Below, piece by piece: positions 25,085-37,286 of a DNA stretch of 64,000 nucleotides. Origin of the DNA: Galaxea fascicularis. Taxonomy: Eukaryota; Cnidaria; Anthozoa; Scleractinia; Euphylliidae. The translations under genes were made by a program, and so were the position numbers. Under the pieces are notes generated by a model. That model had not been told where the DNA came from. It made no database searches and worked only from the letters and a program-made list of their open reading frames with translations. The stretch covers positions 37,496,536 to 37,560,535 of the forward strand of contig OX419337.1 of NCBI GenBank assembly GCA_948470475.1. Direction: 5' to 3'. How positions within the stretch are numbered: position 1 is the stretch's first letter; each line of letters begins with the position of its first letter.

Positions 25085-28000
25085 CTATTGCTCTTGTTTG
25101 TCTGTCGACTCTTCAGGACTCCCGGTGGTTATTGTCTCTCTCGCATCTTGTCGCCACTTCATTCGTCTGTTTTGAAACCAGACTTTTACTTGGTTATCAG
25201 ACAAACCCAGCATTGAAGCAAGCTGGTGCCGATCCGCTTTTGTTAAATATTTTTGAAGCTGGAATCTCTTTTCCAGTCCTTTTCTCTGAAGATTTGAGAA
25301 CACTGCTCGGGTCCAGGGCCTCCTTGGTTTTCTCGGTTTTGGTTGACCTGCTAGGACTTGTCCTGGTAATGTTTTATTTAGAACTGAGGCGCTATAGTCT
25401 GCATACATTCCTATGAGGGTGAGAGACCAATCGTGTTAAACTAATCTATGTAAAACAGTCGAAACTCTCCAGACCTCTCCACAATGCCCCTCTTAGGGAC
25501 AGAGGAAAGTGGCCGTTGTGGAGAGGTGGCCGTTATGTGCAGGTAGGGATGTAATGAGACACATTGTTTTGAAGGGTGGCATTTTAAAAAAAGATGCTTA
25601 TTGTAGCATATAAATTCATAACACAATCAAAATACATATCAATAAAATAGAAACCAAACATTAAATGTTCAGAAGAAAAACGTTAACAAAACAAAACAAG
25701 TTGCAGTAAGGACATCAGTTTGTACAACGTTCGCTTTTATTAATATAAAGAGATTTTATGTTCTCTTTTTATTTCTGCCATTGTACATACCCATTAAGGA
25801 TGAAGTGTTGTGACCTTTTACAATAAAAAAAAATGGGGTTTTCTTTTCACCGTCTTTGATTAACTGGCCGTTGTCGAGAGGTTACTTTAGCAAGTGGGAC
25901 GCGCTTTTGGAGCTGTCGCCGTTGTGGAGTGGTTGAAATAAGACTGAATGTACGGACCGTCCGCCGGGACAAATAAAATTGGCCGTGGTAGAGAGGTGGC
26001 CATTAATAAGGGTTCGACTGTAAAAGGTTATTTCAGATGTAACTAATGACATTTCATCCAGGTCCTTAAGTAACGAAAAATGTTTGACGTGTTTTAAAAC
26101 ATGTGCAAATTGGGATAGAAGGAAACAGACTATTCCATTTTATACCATGCCATAGAAAATACAGCCAATCACAGCCAATGCCGGAATGCCGTTGTATATT
26201 CGTCGGTATTCCACCGAACCTTCCCTTCGATCAGTGCAATTCAACGGTATCACACCCGACCCTCCCATCGTGCCCTGCATCGATTATGTAAGGCTACGTA
26301 TTTTCTATGACATGGTATAAAATAGTTATGCAAGGCTTTCTCGTGGCATACCACAGAATATTCCACTCGTCACTTGTATTTTCTTTGCATACACACTCGC
26401 CTAAAGGTTCGTGTGTATAAGAAAAAAAATACAAGTGACTCGGGGGATGTTCAGTGGTATACCACTCAAAAACATTGCATAACTAGTATGTATACAACTC
26501 GAAAGCAATGCGCAACTAGTATAATCTAATGTTTGGCTTGAAATAAGCGGTAACGTACCTGATAATGAGCCGTATGAGTATGGATTGTGACTGTAACATG
26601 CATCACAATTAGAATGAAGTAGAGATCCACAGAGGAATGGTTGGGCATGCGTGGTCAGATAAGGAGAAGTAAAGTAAGTTGTGTGCAGATGATCACACGC
26701 GTTTGGAACCACTGAATAGCCGCCTGAAAATTAACAATCAATCAGCCAATCAATCAATCAATCAGTCAGTCAGTCAGTCAACAAGTCAATCAGTTAATGA
26801 ATCAGAACTCATTAGCCAACAATCATTGACATTTTTCAGCCCACGTTTCATTCAAGCTTTTCCTTTTCTTCATTCAGTTGGTAACAGAATGAGTAAAGTG
26901 ACTTTGTTTTTTCATAAAGTTAGGTCAATTCCTCCTGACGTTCTCAATGCAATTACCATATGACAAGGGATTTTGATATACATGTATACCTGTCCTGTAT
27001 TTAATAAATTTAGGATTAGGATCAAATCAGGAAAAACCTGTTGATTTTGCACCTCTCTATGCCCACTCCACTCCACCCCTCCCCTCCCTAACTTATTCCA
27101 ACCCACACAACCCTCATGTTTTCTTTGTGCTCCCCGGATTTCCTTCTACCTCAAAAATCAACATTCAATCCAACCGCGAAATCCGAGAGTCACAGGTTTG
27201 TCAGTAAGGCGTGTTGCATGTCGAGCTGTTTTTAAAAAAAATGCGAGTCCATAAAAGCGATACCAACGTATGAAGGTTAATGAAGCTTGGACAAGAAGCG
27301 TCAAGCATCTACTTCCTTGAAAAACTAGTGTCGAAATCCAAGAACTATTGAATTATATCCAATTGTATCCACTATTGAAAAAAATGTGTTGGAGAATTTT
27401 CGATGGAATGAGTGTACTTAGAATCTACAGACTCGAACGTTAGGAACACAGTGTATAAGAAAATACTGATAAAATATAATAGAAGTGCCAGCGCGTGATG
27501 TCTTCCTAGCTTGAGATAAATACAGGGCAGCTGTCAATTTGAAAGTTGTCCAGTTTCCCTCTCCAACCACAGGTTTATTTATTCTGTTTGTTCATGAAAA
27601 TTCTCCAGTGATAAACTTAATGGAAAGCAAGAATTGTCTTGATATGATTTTAAAATTGATTTGACATGATTTTAAAAAACAAACACCTTAACAGCAGTAC
27701 AGAAAAGTGCTACATGATATTTTTAATTTGGTCGTTACTAATTTCGTAGTACTTCATTCTGTTCAGGTGGAAAGTTAGCTCTTTGTTTAGCTTAAACAAT
27801 TTCAATGGTCACACTTGAGGATTTATAAATTCACATACTCAAAAGTTAGAAACACATTATACAGCATTATAAAAAGTACCGCAGGAAAGCACTGCTCAAA
27901 AGCTTTCATTTGAATGGTGAAACTTTTGGATTTCATCCACAGACTCAAAAGTTAGAACCGCCTTGTAATTGTACGGCGTAATAAACAGCACAGCTGGAAA

Positions 28001-31000
28001 CTATTGTTGAGTAGGTCGCCCTTAATGATTTTATCGACGAACTTAATGGTCATAACCACCTTGGAAAGCAAACTAAACAGGATATATTGCTACGTGGCTT
28101 TCATCCAAGCGGCGCACTCTATGAGAAGCACTCTAGGAGAAGCATCATGCCATATTGCATAACAGGGTTTTAGTTCAAGCGAGAAATGATCACTTGTTTT
28201 TCTCGAAAGAGGTTCTTTTTGCTCAGTAAAAGATATTTTGATTAATTTGTTATTTGCGAAATTGCAACTCCCTTACATTGCATTATATCAGAAGCCAGAG
28301 ATACAAACGCTGTTCCTTTATTCACAAAGCAACATTTCTAGTTCTTTAGTTTTGTTTTGTCTCTTCCAGTAAAAACTGACATCGATATCTCCTTGTTGAT
28401 TTCACAACGTCATCATATCAACCACCGATAATTGATCTCTTCATTAAACAACTCGTGATGTCACATCAGGGCTGTTATTTTACCCTCCATGGGTAGAAAA
28501 AAATCGGGATCGAAAATACCTTTGCTCTCGATAACATCTTCAACCCACCCACCCAGGTGTGTACATGAAAGAAAAAACGTTTCTTGTCAGGAGGTAAATA
28601 AGGAATTTTATTACCTTATTGCTCTTGATATTAGAGCATTGAGTCAAATAATCTCAATTAAGAGTGTTGCGCTGCTCAATAGGCGATATAAACGTTGGAT
28701 GTTGATGATATATTACCTATCTTGTTGCTCAAAGTTCGCGCTTTCATTTGGTGTAACACAAATAAACAAGCCTCTGGTGGAAGCTGTGCCGGATATGAAT
28801 AGTCTGCTAATAACGTCATTATTGTCTCGTTGAATTGTACAAAACATACTGTGGGTGGCTTATTTTTATTTCACGAGATAAAAAAGTAACCGTATACAGA
28901 GCAACTACAACAGAATTAATGGATTCTTGATAGTTTGAGAATACTAGAGATGGCATTGATGTAAGGCCATTATCCACTCTTTCTACTCACTCTTTAGAAA
29001 AAGAAGACAAAAACGTGCCCTGTGGTTGTGATAGCACGTGGTATCTATTCACATGGAAAGCTGTTCTCTTGAACTCAATGAGACTCTTTCTACTTTTCCG
29101 AGTCTTTATTCTGTGGAAGGTTTAAAGGCGTAACTGTTCTGCCACTTGGGGGTCGAGGAATGAGAGGGGTTTGGTGGGAAATGCACGTCTGAAAGAAATG
29201 CGCAAACTTTCTCACGCTAAACTGATATATCTCGTGAGTAGGGTGTCCACTATAAATAGCCCTTTGTGAGGTTTGAAAGCCTGCATGATTTTCTTATGCA
29301 GTAAAAATATTTGTCTTTCCGATACCCTGACGAATGATGTCCATTTCAGCTTTTATCGTATCCATAAAACAAAGCAACACAAACAAGCAAATGGATTTTA
29401 GAAAACTGATTCAATCTATTAGCGCGCCTCTATTGTTGAGCTATTGTTAATCTGTCGACCACCAATCCCATTCATCTTGAACTCCATTCTACATTCTTCA
29501 TCGTTAGGTTGATGTCCGCCTCTCGACTACAAAGGAATTGGTGCTTTAAAGGTTCTCCGCAGGTCGCAGCAGATGATTTGTGTACTAAGTTTTGTTTGGA
29601 GGTACTACAAGGCGTGGCCCTTTGTTCACTGCCTGACAGCTAAGGTTCGAAATGAAGCGCTGTATTGCATTTCTAACCAAACCTAAAGGCTAACTTAGAT
29701 GTCTTGCATGTAGGTGGCACTTGAACTTGTCAACCAAAAAATCTGGAGCATGTTTAGCTTTCTATACTGCAAAAAACTAGACCGCTTTTGATAAGTGAAA
29801 AATTTTCCTTCGCCCACGAACGCGGTTGTTGTCAAGTCTTAAACAGCCTTAATTTCGCAACCTCATTGACGATAATGCAATGATAAGTGAATGTCATATG
29901 AAATAACCAGCTGCTTTTGTCAAAGCAGAAAGGAAATTAAAGAAGATAATCCAATGTTTTCTGCTTTGTCTGCGAGGATTATTGGCAGTAATTTCAAGTT
30001 CAGATACCCTATTCAGGTTTAAATCGTTTCTTGTAATGCCAAGTACTGATTAAGTAATTTTGAGAATTTAACGGATTAATAAAGAGCTTCAATTACCCTG
30101 TAATCACCCATTGAAAAAGAAAAGAAAAACAGCACAAAGATCGTTCGCCCAGCACATGCTCAATGAAACGAAAATTCTCAAAACAGATCTCGGTTTCTTG
30201 AAATGTTAACGAAAAGATGTTTAGACTAAAAAACACAAAAACTTTGTTTTCAGCGTCTCGGCATTTTCCTTAATTTCCTTGAGACCTGTTTCAGATTGCC
30301 AAATTCTCCGATATAATAAAATCGTCCATTTCCAGAGCAAAGCTAAGTGGAAACAAGACAGCCATCTTTTGAGAAAGACGAAAAGTAGAAATAGTTGTTG
30401 TTACCCCTGATCATGTCACTACACAACACCAATAAAGCGCGCTAGAAAAACCTCGGATTACTTCAATTCAAGATCATTTCCTGAATCATTGCCCTGAGCT
30501 AAAAGTTCTGTCTTCATGTTCATCGCGGCAAAGAAGGTGATTTTTCAGGATCTGCCTACGTTATTTCGCTGGAGTTTTCTTGCTCAAAAAGAAACATCAA
30601 AAGGGCTTGCCAAAGCAAGAATGAGTGTCTGAAACTGCCGCTCAAGGAAAGGAAAGCATTTTCGTTTACGTTTTTGCGGACAGAGAACGTCCTGGGCTTT
30701 ATTACTATATAACATTTTGAACTATTTATCTTAATGCAAACACAAAACGCTTTCACAAATTTCGGTTGAGTTAGAGTCAATGAAAAGAGCTAAAAAACGC
30801 AAAAATGTCTTTGGAAGTCAACATAAGACAACAGTATCAAACCTAATTGTCTCAAACGTAATCATTGCGGATACAAGAGAAATTCCTTCTTATTAGATGT
30901 TGTGAGAAGATCTGAGCTACAAAGAAACCAATTTTAGTTCGATTTGTCTTCAGAGCGATTTACTAAAGTAGGACATTCCCAGCCGGGAACTAGGAGTATA

Positions 31001-33389
31001 TTTGTAAATGAAATAAAATTCTTTGAACAACGATTTCAAGAAGTTAATCGAAGAAACGATCCCCTCGTTTGAAAGATGGGGAACTGAAATCATAACTCAC
31101 CACCGAACGGACAAAGAGTCCTTGACTTGGTTTGGGCGTATTAGGTGCTCCCTTGTCCCAGGTACAAATGCGACGTTTGGAGAGACGTTTTCAGTACCAG
31201 ATAAAAACGGTTTATCTTTATTTGTACTCAAATAAAGCATTCTCTTTTATCACTTCTGGAACAAGCCATGAAAGACCACCATTCCATCGTTGAGCCATGT
31301 GGCAGGTTTAAGAGGGAGTCTAAAAGCCTTTGCCAAGAAAGACCTCTTCATAGTCAGTTAAGCCCCGATCAGGGTACTGTTGTTTCACAGTATGATTCCA
31401 TTCTATACTGGTAATGTAAATGGTTTTAACGCCGTGTAAATGTAACAAAATATATCGGAAGTTTGTTTGAAGCAAATGACAGGTTAAGTCGAAGGCACAT
31501 CCATTTGTGACCAAAACGTGCAGGAAAAATCCAACGTTTTCACGAATTAAAGACAACTTGAAGGTGTTAATGGGTATGACGAATTGTTTAAATTTATCTA
31601 AGGAATATGTCATACTTCGTTTGTGTAAATGGTGTACAAAAAGAAGTCCATAAAACGTAAAGAAGCTCGCGTTTTTTTTCGGTGAAAGCTTATTATTTCT
31701 TTTCTTCTCCTGTCTTACTGAATCCTTACAGATGTTAGAACTTGTGTGAAATTTTAGCCAATTATAAATTCTGCGTTTCAAAAGATAGGTTTCTTGCCGT
31801 CATTTCAGGTAAGAAAATAACCCAGTGACAAGATATATATACCTTATTACATTTGTTTTGTGTATTGGCCTGCTAGGATGTCAGATTAAATCCCAAATTG
31901 TACACATAAATGTCTACGTCCATGAGAAACAGCATAAAATGCAAACTTAAGTCCGGCTCTACATTATGACGAGAACGCCCTTCGAGAGCGAAATTTCATT
32001 AAAACCACTTGTTTTGAGCGCTACAATTTTTTAACCAGATCACTATTCATCGTCATAGTCGAGTTGTGATTATACTTCTCCGTTGGCGTCACAAACAGAG
32101 TACATTGATCTGAGAAATGTCCGAAAAAACTATTTCGTTTTGAAATTACGACTGGATTAAAAATCCCGTAAAATACACACTTCTTTGATAGGTGTATTGA
32201 AATGAAAAACGCGAAGAACTCGACGCCCCTGGAACTCCTATTTACCGATGAAAGCCGAAAACAAATTTTCGCCCTTCGATGTGAGCGCCATCCACTTCAA
32301 CAGTTTTATTCGAACAAGAGTGTAACTTCCGTAAATATCTCTTTGATACAATGGATACACTACCATTTCCGTTGTTTGATCGCCTCGCAAGCCTTCACCA
32401 GGCATAGAAGGTTAAAGATTTCGACAATTGAGTGTGAGCATTAAAAGGTATTTCATCGGTCGAAGACGCTAACTTCTAGTAAATGCGGCAGAGAAGAGCG
32501 CACGAGGGACATGCCAATGAATTCATGCCGCAAACAAACAACAAGAATATTGAATGTGGCTATGCCTTGTTCACCTGTGGTATCATTTGATGTGAAAGGA
32601 GAGATAAGACTACGCAAAAAAATGTTTTTGATTCATGAAAGCGATAGCGGTGCTGTGGTATTTCATCACTGAGTGCAATATTGCGCTCTTACTACACAAA
32701 GAAATTACCACCTTGAAATGGGCCGCGACCGACAGAAAGCTGATCGAGATTTCTATGCTCGATTATTGCGTTTACAGTCCTTAAGTCTTTAACCAGATAA
32801 AACTTAACAGTTCAAAATAACGTTGTACATATTCGTGACAAACAGGTTCCTAAAACAATCCCACCGTGGCTGAGGCAGCGATCATAAACAACCTAATTTG
32901 CTCTTTTGTTAATGTACAGCGAGATAACATCATGGGCGGAAAAGTTGATCGCTCAGTGACCGTCTGCTCTATCATTCGACATGATGCCAAGTCGTGAAAA
33001 AACTGCTCGTGCTTTATTGAAATCCATCAAAACATTTATGAGCCGGTTGTGCGTGAAATGCACTCAATGTTTACCACATTAGGCCCGTAAAAATAAGTAA
33101 TCTCTATGGTTAATAACATCATATAGACGGACACGAGTATCAGTGAATGTACAGGAGAATTCGTTTCATGTGCTTGTTCAACAGCGTTTGGTTAAACTTT
33201 GGTTTTCTTACCTAGCAAGGGGAGCCGTTCTCTCTGTTCTGTTTCGTGTCTTCCGAGTATTTGATCCACACCGAAGTTTAGCTGCTGGTAACTCGGCACA
33301 TGGGTACTAGGCACGCTGAGTCCACTATTAGTTTCGGAACGAGAGCCGTGTGGCCGCGATAGAATGTCATCGATTCGGAAAGACGCCAT
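25085..33389 (-). CDS. HLX: HLX/H2.0-class homeobox transcription factor, three coding exons
   Basis: Exons: 33212-33389 (starts [10 protein letters not shown], donor CTAG|GTAAG), 26559-26723 (acceptor TTTTCAG, donor TCAG|GTACGT) and 25085-25410 (acceptor CTCATAG, stop TAG). All junctions are phase 1 and join to a 222-aa open frame. The homeodomain spans residues 145-204, with WFQNRRMKW at 192-200 and Gln at homeodomain position 50. Its helix 1 ([15 protein letters not shown]) is characteristic of HLX/H2.0. Exon 1 has two eh1-like motifs, FRIDDIL (4-10) and FGVDQIL (39-45), which correspond in order to two motifs in vertebrate HLX; such motifs recruit Groucho/TLE corepressors. The middle exon is rich in Tyr, Ser, His and Cys. 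The protein is about half the length of human HLX, mainly through short linkers. Intron 1 is about 6.5 kb and intron 2 about 1.1 kb. Expected role: nuclear DNA-binding regulator, probably a repressor. The exon model is inferred from splice signals and phase. Confidence 0.9.
25456..26020. mobile_element. Non-autonomous TIR element in HLX intron 2, TSD TAAAA
   Basis: The left end starts CAGTCGAAACTCTCCAGACC. The right end 'GGTTCGACTG' is the inverse of CAGTCGAACC. The terminal regions carry inverted 'GGCCGTTGTGGAGAGGTGGCC'-type blocks in several diverged copies. TAAAA flanks both sides (25451-25455 and 26021-26025). About 565 bp with no transposase; superfamily not assigned. Confidence 0.75.
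26736..26804. repeat. (CAAT)n/(CAGT)n tetranucleotide repeat
   Basis: Tandem ATCA and GTCA tetramers. The tract lies just upstream of the HLX exon 2 acceptor at 26724 on the minus strand, so it occupies the stretch where the branch site and pyrimidine tract should be. Confidence 0.85.
27780..28035 (+). repeat. Degenerate ~100-115 bp repeat units, array 2 (HLX intron 1)
   Basis: Two to three units contain 'CTTTCATTTGAATGGTGAAAC', 'GGATTTCATCCACAGACTC', 'AAAAGTTAGAA' and 'AATAAACAGCAC', the same order as at 470-900 and 40.85-42.0 kb. Confidence 0.65.
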
Positions 33390-36300
33390 GCTATGATGTG
33401 CAGCGAGACAGATTCAAATCGTAGCTTGTGTTTCGACGAAGATCGATGTCGTTGTTAGCCAGCCAACGAGATGGTTGGCAAGCTATGAGTTCGAGAGCAA
33501 GGTTAAAGACAAAGGGGTCCCATCAGATGTCGACTGCCAATGTCTCACAGGGAGTTACAAATGACATTGCGTTGTTGATTGTCACTTTTAGTTCCATTAA
33601 CGCTGATTTGTTGATTTTTATCATCTTAACTTTTCTTTGTCAATGGGAAGCATATACATATAGACGTAATGTGCTTCCTGAATAATGCTTTAGAGGAAAG
33701 GTCTCGATTGATATCTGTGTTCATAGTTGGGTCAGGAAAACCAGAGAGCACGCAAGAGGATTTTTTCGCGGGAGGAGTTTCCAGTGTCTGGGCCGAAATT
33801 CTTACAGATTAGTGATTGATATGTCGCGTTATAATCCGGTTCTTTCGATAAAATCATCATTTAATCCTGTAAGCAACGAGTGGAAATCTCTAAAGACCGG
33901 AGCTCCAGAAATCGAGAGAATTAGTAACCATGTCATGATAGGCTGAGGTAACTCTTTGCACGAGATAAGAAACCTTGCCCTGTTCAACGCACTTATCTGG
34001 TATCTAATGGTGTAGAGTTTACAAGGCTGACCATTGGGAGTCAATTAGCACCCATTTAGGGTATTAGATTCGCGGATACTCATTTACACAGCCTCACACG
34101 TGTATTAATTATATCCTCCGGTTTAATGAATTCGCCACTCTGTCACTACATGTGTGTTTTCCATGTAGATGCAGTAGATAAAGGTGTTTAACTTCGCATT
34201 ATACGAACCGAAAGGCAAACTCCCATAGCACACCTATGTTGTCTCAAGCGTATTTTCTTTTCAAACAATATTGGCAGAATCAACAAAACCAAATATCTTT
34301 TTTCCGCGAGTTATTTTAACGGCAGCAATGTCTGCGGTTTCCTCTAAAGCGATAATTCAATTATCGCACGATTAATATGGAATACGACCCCGGGGAATTA
34401 AAGACTAATCAAAGGGAAATCTATCCGCTCCGTTTTTAAAACAATCTTATTTTAATATATCGAGGCCATAACGTCATATAGGAGTAAGTAGCTCCAGTTT
34501 TGGCTATATTTGATAAACGTTGTCAAAACCTATGTTTCAAAGCGTGTCGCTGGACATCAATAGAAATGGTTTAAGTTGTCACAATGGTACATTGGGCGGG
34601 CTGCCTGAATCAACACCGAATTCGCAGATACTAATAGTAAATGTTATTATTTTGTGAACCTCATACAGATATAATTATTACACGGTCTTTAAAAAACATC
34701 CCTGATTAATTACTGTAAAACTTATTTTAATCCTAGAAACCGTTGTTTAATTTATCGGATTATGTAGTTGATCAAAAGCAGGGCTCCTGTCAAAAGGTAC
34801 AACGCATATACAACGCACCGTGCTACGTAGCTTTGTAAGCGTCTTATTAAAAAAAAACGTATTCATCATACCCAGGATCTCGACGTACGAGTTCTGACAC
34901 GACAAGCTGTTATTTTTTCCCTACAATAACAAAAATAAAAATTGGAAAGAAATGCTTTAAATTGCTTGTGGTTAATATCACGGCATACAGGCTAACTTAT
35001 CAACTTCAAGTTAAACTTCGATGACGGTGGGCAGACATTACTAACTTATCTCACTCGATCAGTTTCAGATTTTGGAAATGTGATACACACACTTGGTGTT
35101 TTCGCGGTTTTTGTGGTCCTACGGACTGAGAAATTCCCGTTGTTTCCCTCAAACGCTAATTCGAGCTTCGTTGCCTGTTATGTCACTCTTGGAACAAAGT
35201 CGCTATCGTTGTTTCTCCCGAATCAAAGTGAAAACAAATGCCGCGGAAGTGGCCTAAAAGTGATCAGCATCAGATTTCTCCTTGAAATTTCAATGCCTTA
35301 TAAAACAGGGTTGTCACGAGAATTAAGGAGAGGATCACACAAGATGAATTCGCTCGATTTTTAACAAATTCTCCCCACTATGTCTATGGGAAATGTGTAG
35401 GGGCAACATATGAGAATTTAAATTTTAATCTTAGAGTTCTAAGGGTTAAGTACTGTGGGGTTTGCTGACAGTACATGATTCCTTTTTGACACAGCCATGA
35501 TAATTTCCATCAACCTCAGGGTTATTTTTCCATTAACCTATTTCATACTTTGAGATCTCGTGTTTGTCTGCCTTGTCAATTCAAGCAGCAGAATTGGTCA
35601 TCACTTGATCGTCGCAATCAAAGTCACTAATGTTCCCAGAGTTCAACAGACATCTCAGTTTGCAATATTAACAGTCCCCTGTCAAATCATTCGCCATTCT
35701 TGTTTATTATGGTTAGCGCATTTTTCCTTGACAAAATATTCTGGAAACCAAAGCGCAGTGAAATGTCGAACGGAATCGAGCACCGAAGTCGTGTTATTAC
35801 AATGAACCGTTTCATCAAAGACAGCCATGGAAAGTATTTAACTTTCATGAGTCTAAAGTTTTAAAGTCGTTACTTCTTTTTCTTTTTCGAAATGCTTTGA
35901 ATTCTTCCTTTGACCTTGTATTCAGACGTGGCGTAACCTTTACATTTTTAACTGGTCCTTGTGTAATCTCATGTGAAAGTTTTATGTGAAACCTTTTAGT
36001 ACAACATGTGTCAACATTAAGACCACGCCGTCGAGGAACAAACAGTCACAGTTTAGCGTCGACGAAATCGGCCAACTTCATTCATCAATGGAGTATGAAA
36101 TCACACAAGAGTTGATCAAAATCTTTTGTGAGGGTTGTTCTCAAAATCCCTGTACGAACTACTATCACAACGGAAACCAGGGAAACGTTACAGGCATTTA
36201 CTTTCGTTTACATTTCTCAATGTTTGTTCCATGGAATCTCCAAAGAACAAAGAATTATGGAGATTTGGGCGGTAGTGTTTACACTAAGCAGTCCATCACG

Positions 36301-36495
36301 ACCCAGCTCTAAGCAGAACAGATGTTGAGCTGTTCTGAGAGCAAACAATTAATTTGCTTCTTTTTCAGACAAAGCATTATACCACTTTCACTTATCTTTT
36401 CAGCTGCTTGTAAGTCAGGAGTTTCGAAATCCGGTTTTTCGAAAGGTTGACAACTATATGGCACCATACAGACCGCTTGACACACCATTGACGGT
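33390..36495. other. Upstream region of the HLX-like gene and intergenic DNA
   Basis: This holds the 5' flank, and presumably the promoter, of the minus-strand homeobox gene. No convincing TATA box or other core element was identified by eye. One MITE-like repeat lies at about 35250-35448. The remaining open frames are short and unrecognised. Confidence 0.5.
35250..35448. mobile_element. MITE-like repeat with TTAACCCTT ends, copy 2
   Basis: Shares 'GAATTAAGGAGAGGATCACACAAGATGAATT', given here only as landmarks 'GAATTAAGGA' and 'GATCACACAAGATGAATT', with the copy at 19249-19459. It ends 'CTAAGGGTTAA'. The left terminus is degraded and approximate. Confidence 0.6.
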
Positions 36496-36501
36496 TTAAC
36501 T

Positions 36502-36959
36502 TATGGCGTTCCATCACCGCCAAAATTCAAACTTTGCCCTTTATCCACGCATAGCATCATTCACTGGCAACATTCAAATATCCAATTGAAACATTCAAAC
36601 CTTCACTACAACATTCACGTCAGGCGTTTAAAATACACTCACAACATTCAAACAAACACTTCAAACATCCAATCAATCAAGTGAAACATTCAAAGCAGGC
36701 ATGCAAAATCCACTTACAACATTTGGACATGCACTTTAAACAAGCGGTTATTCAATTCCAACTTTCATTTCGGGCGTTCAACTTGCAATTCGACATTCCA
36801 TTTGAAGATTCGATTCGAAAATTCAACATTCAATTCGAAGATTCAATTCAAACATTCGATTATTCAATTCGAACATTCAATCCAAACATTCAATCCGAAC
36901 ATTCGATTATTCAATTCTAACATTCAATTCAAACATTCGATCGAACATTCTAACATCGT
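36502..36959 (+). repeat. Left outer arm of foldback element, ATTCAA-rich
   Basis: Terminal sequence TATGGCGTTCCATCACCGCC is followed by unique-looking sequence and then irregular tandem units built on 'CATTCAATTCGAA', with interspersed 'CGATTATTCAATTC'. The same order is found inverted in the right arm. Confidence 0.85.
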
Positions 36960-37286
36960 CCCCAGTGTCATCCGACCAGCATCCGGGATGTTCGGCAGTC
37001 GAAAGGCGGGAAAGAGAGGAGTCAGATCCAGAGATTGTGCGTGTGGCTTACGAAATTTTGTCAGCGTTTCCAGCGATTTTTCTAACGATTTATATATAAA
37101 GGTAAGAGATAATTTATCGCTGTCTGTGGTTTGCATTTCTGAACTATACTGTTTCTGTTTTAGTTTTTTTGGCTAGTGATCTGGAGACGTTTGTACTGTA
37201 CAATCCATGTTTGGAAGGAAATGAGTGACAGGCCTGCACGGACTCCTCATGCGGTTTTTGTGGTCGCCTCGCATTAGAGCCTTAGA

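Noticed and set aside
28489..28833. 114-codon plus-strand frame in HLX intron 1
   Set aside because: No domain, signal peptide or splice context recognised.
31320..31781. 153-codon minus-strand frame in HLX intron 1
   Set aside because: Longer than most in the window, but no recognisable family, no nearby splice or poly(A) logic, and composition like the AT-rich background. Could be chance; transcript data would settle it.
36681..37176. Overlapping 79- and 124-codon frames with FNPNIQSEHSI repeats
   Set aside because: They translate the ATTCAA-rich arm of the foldback element; mirror versions appear in the right arm.
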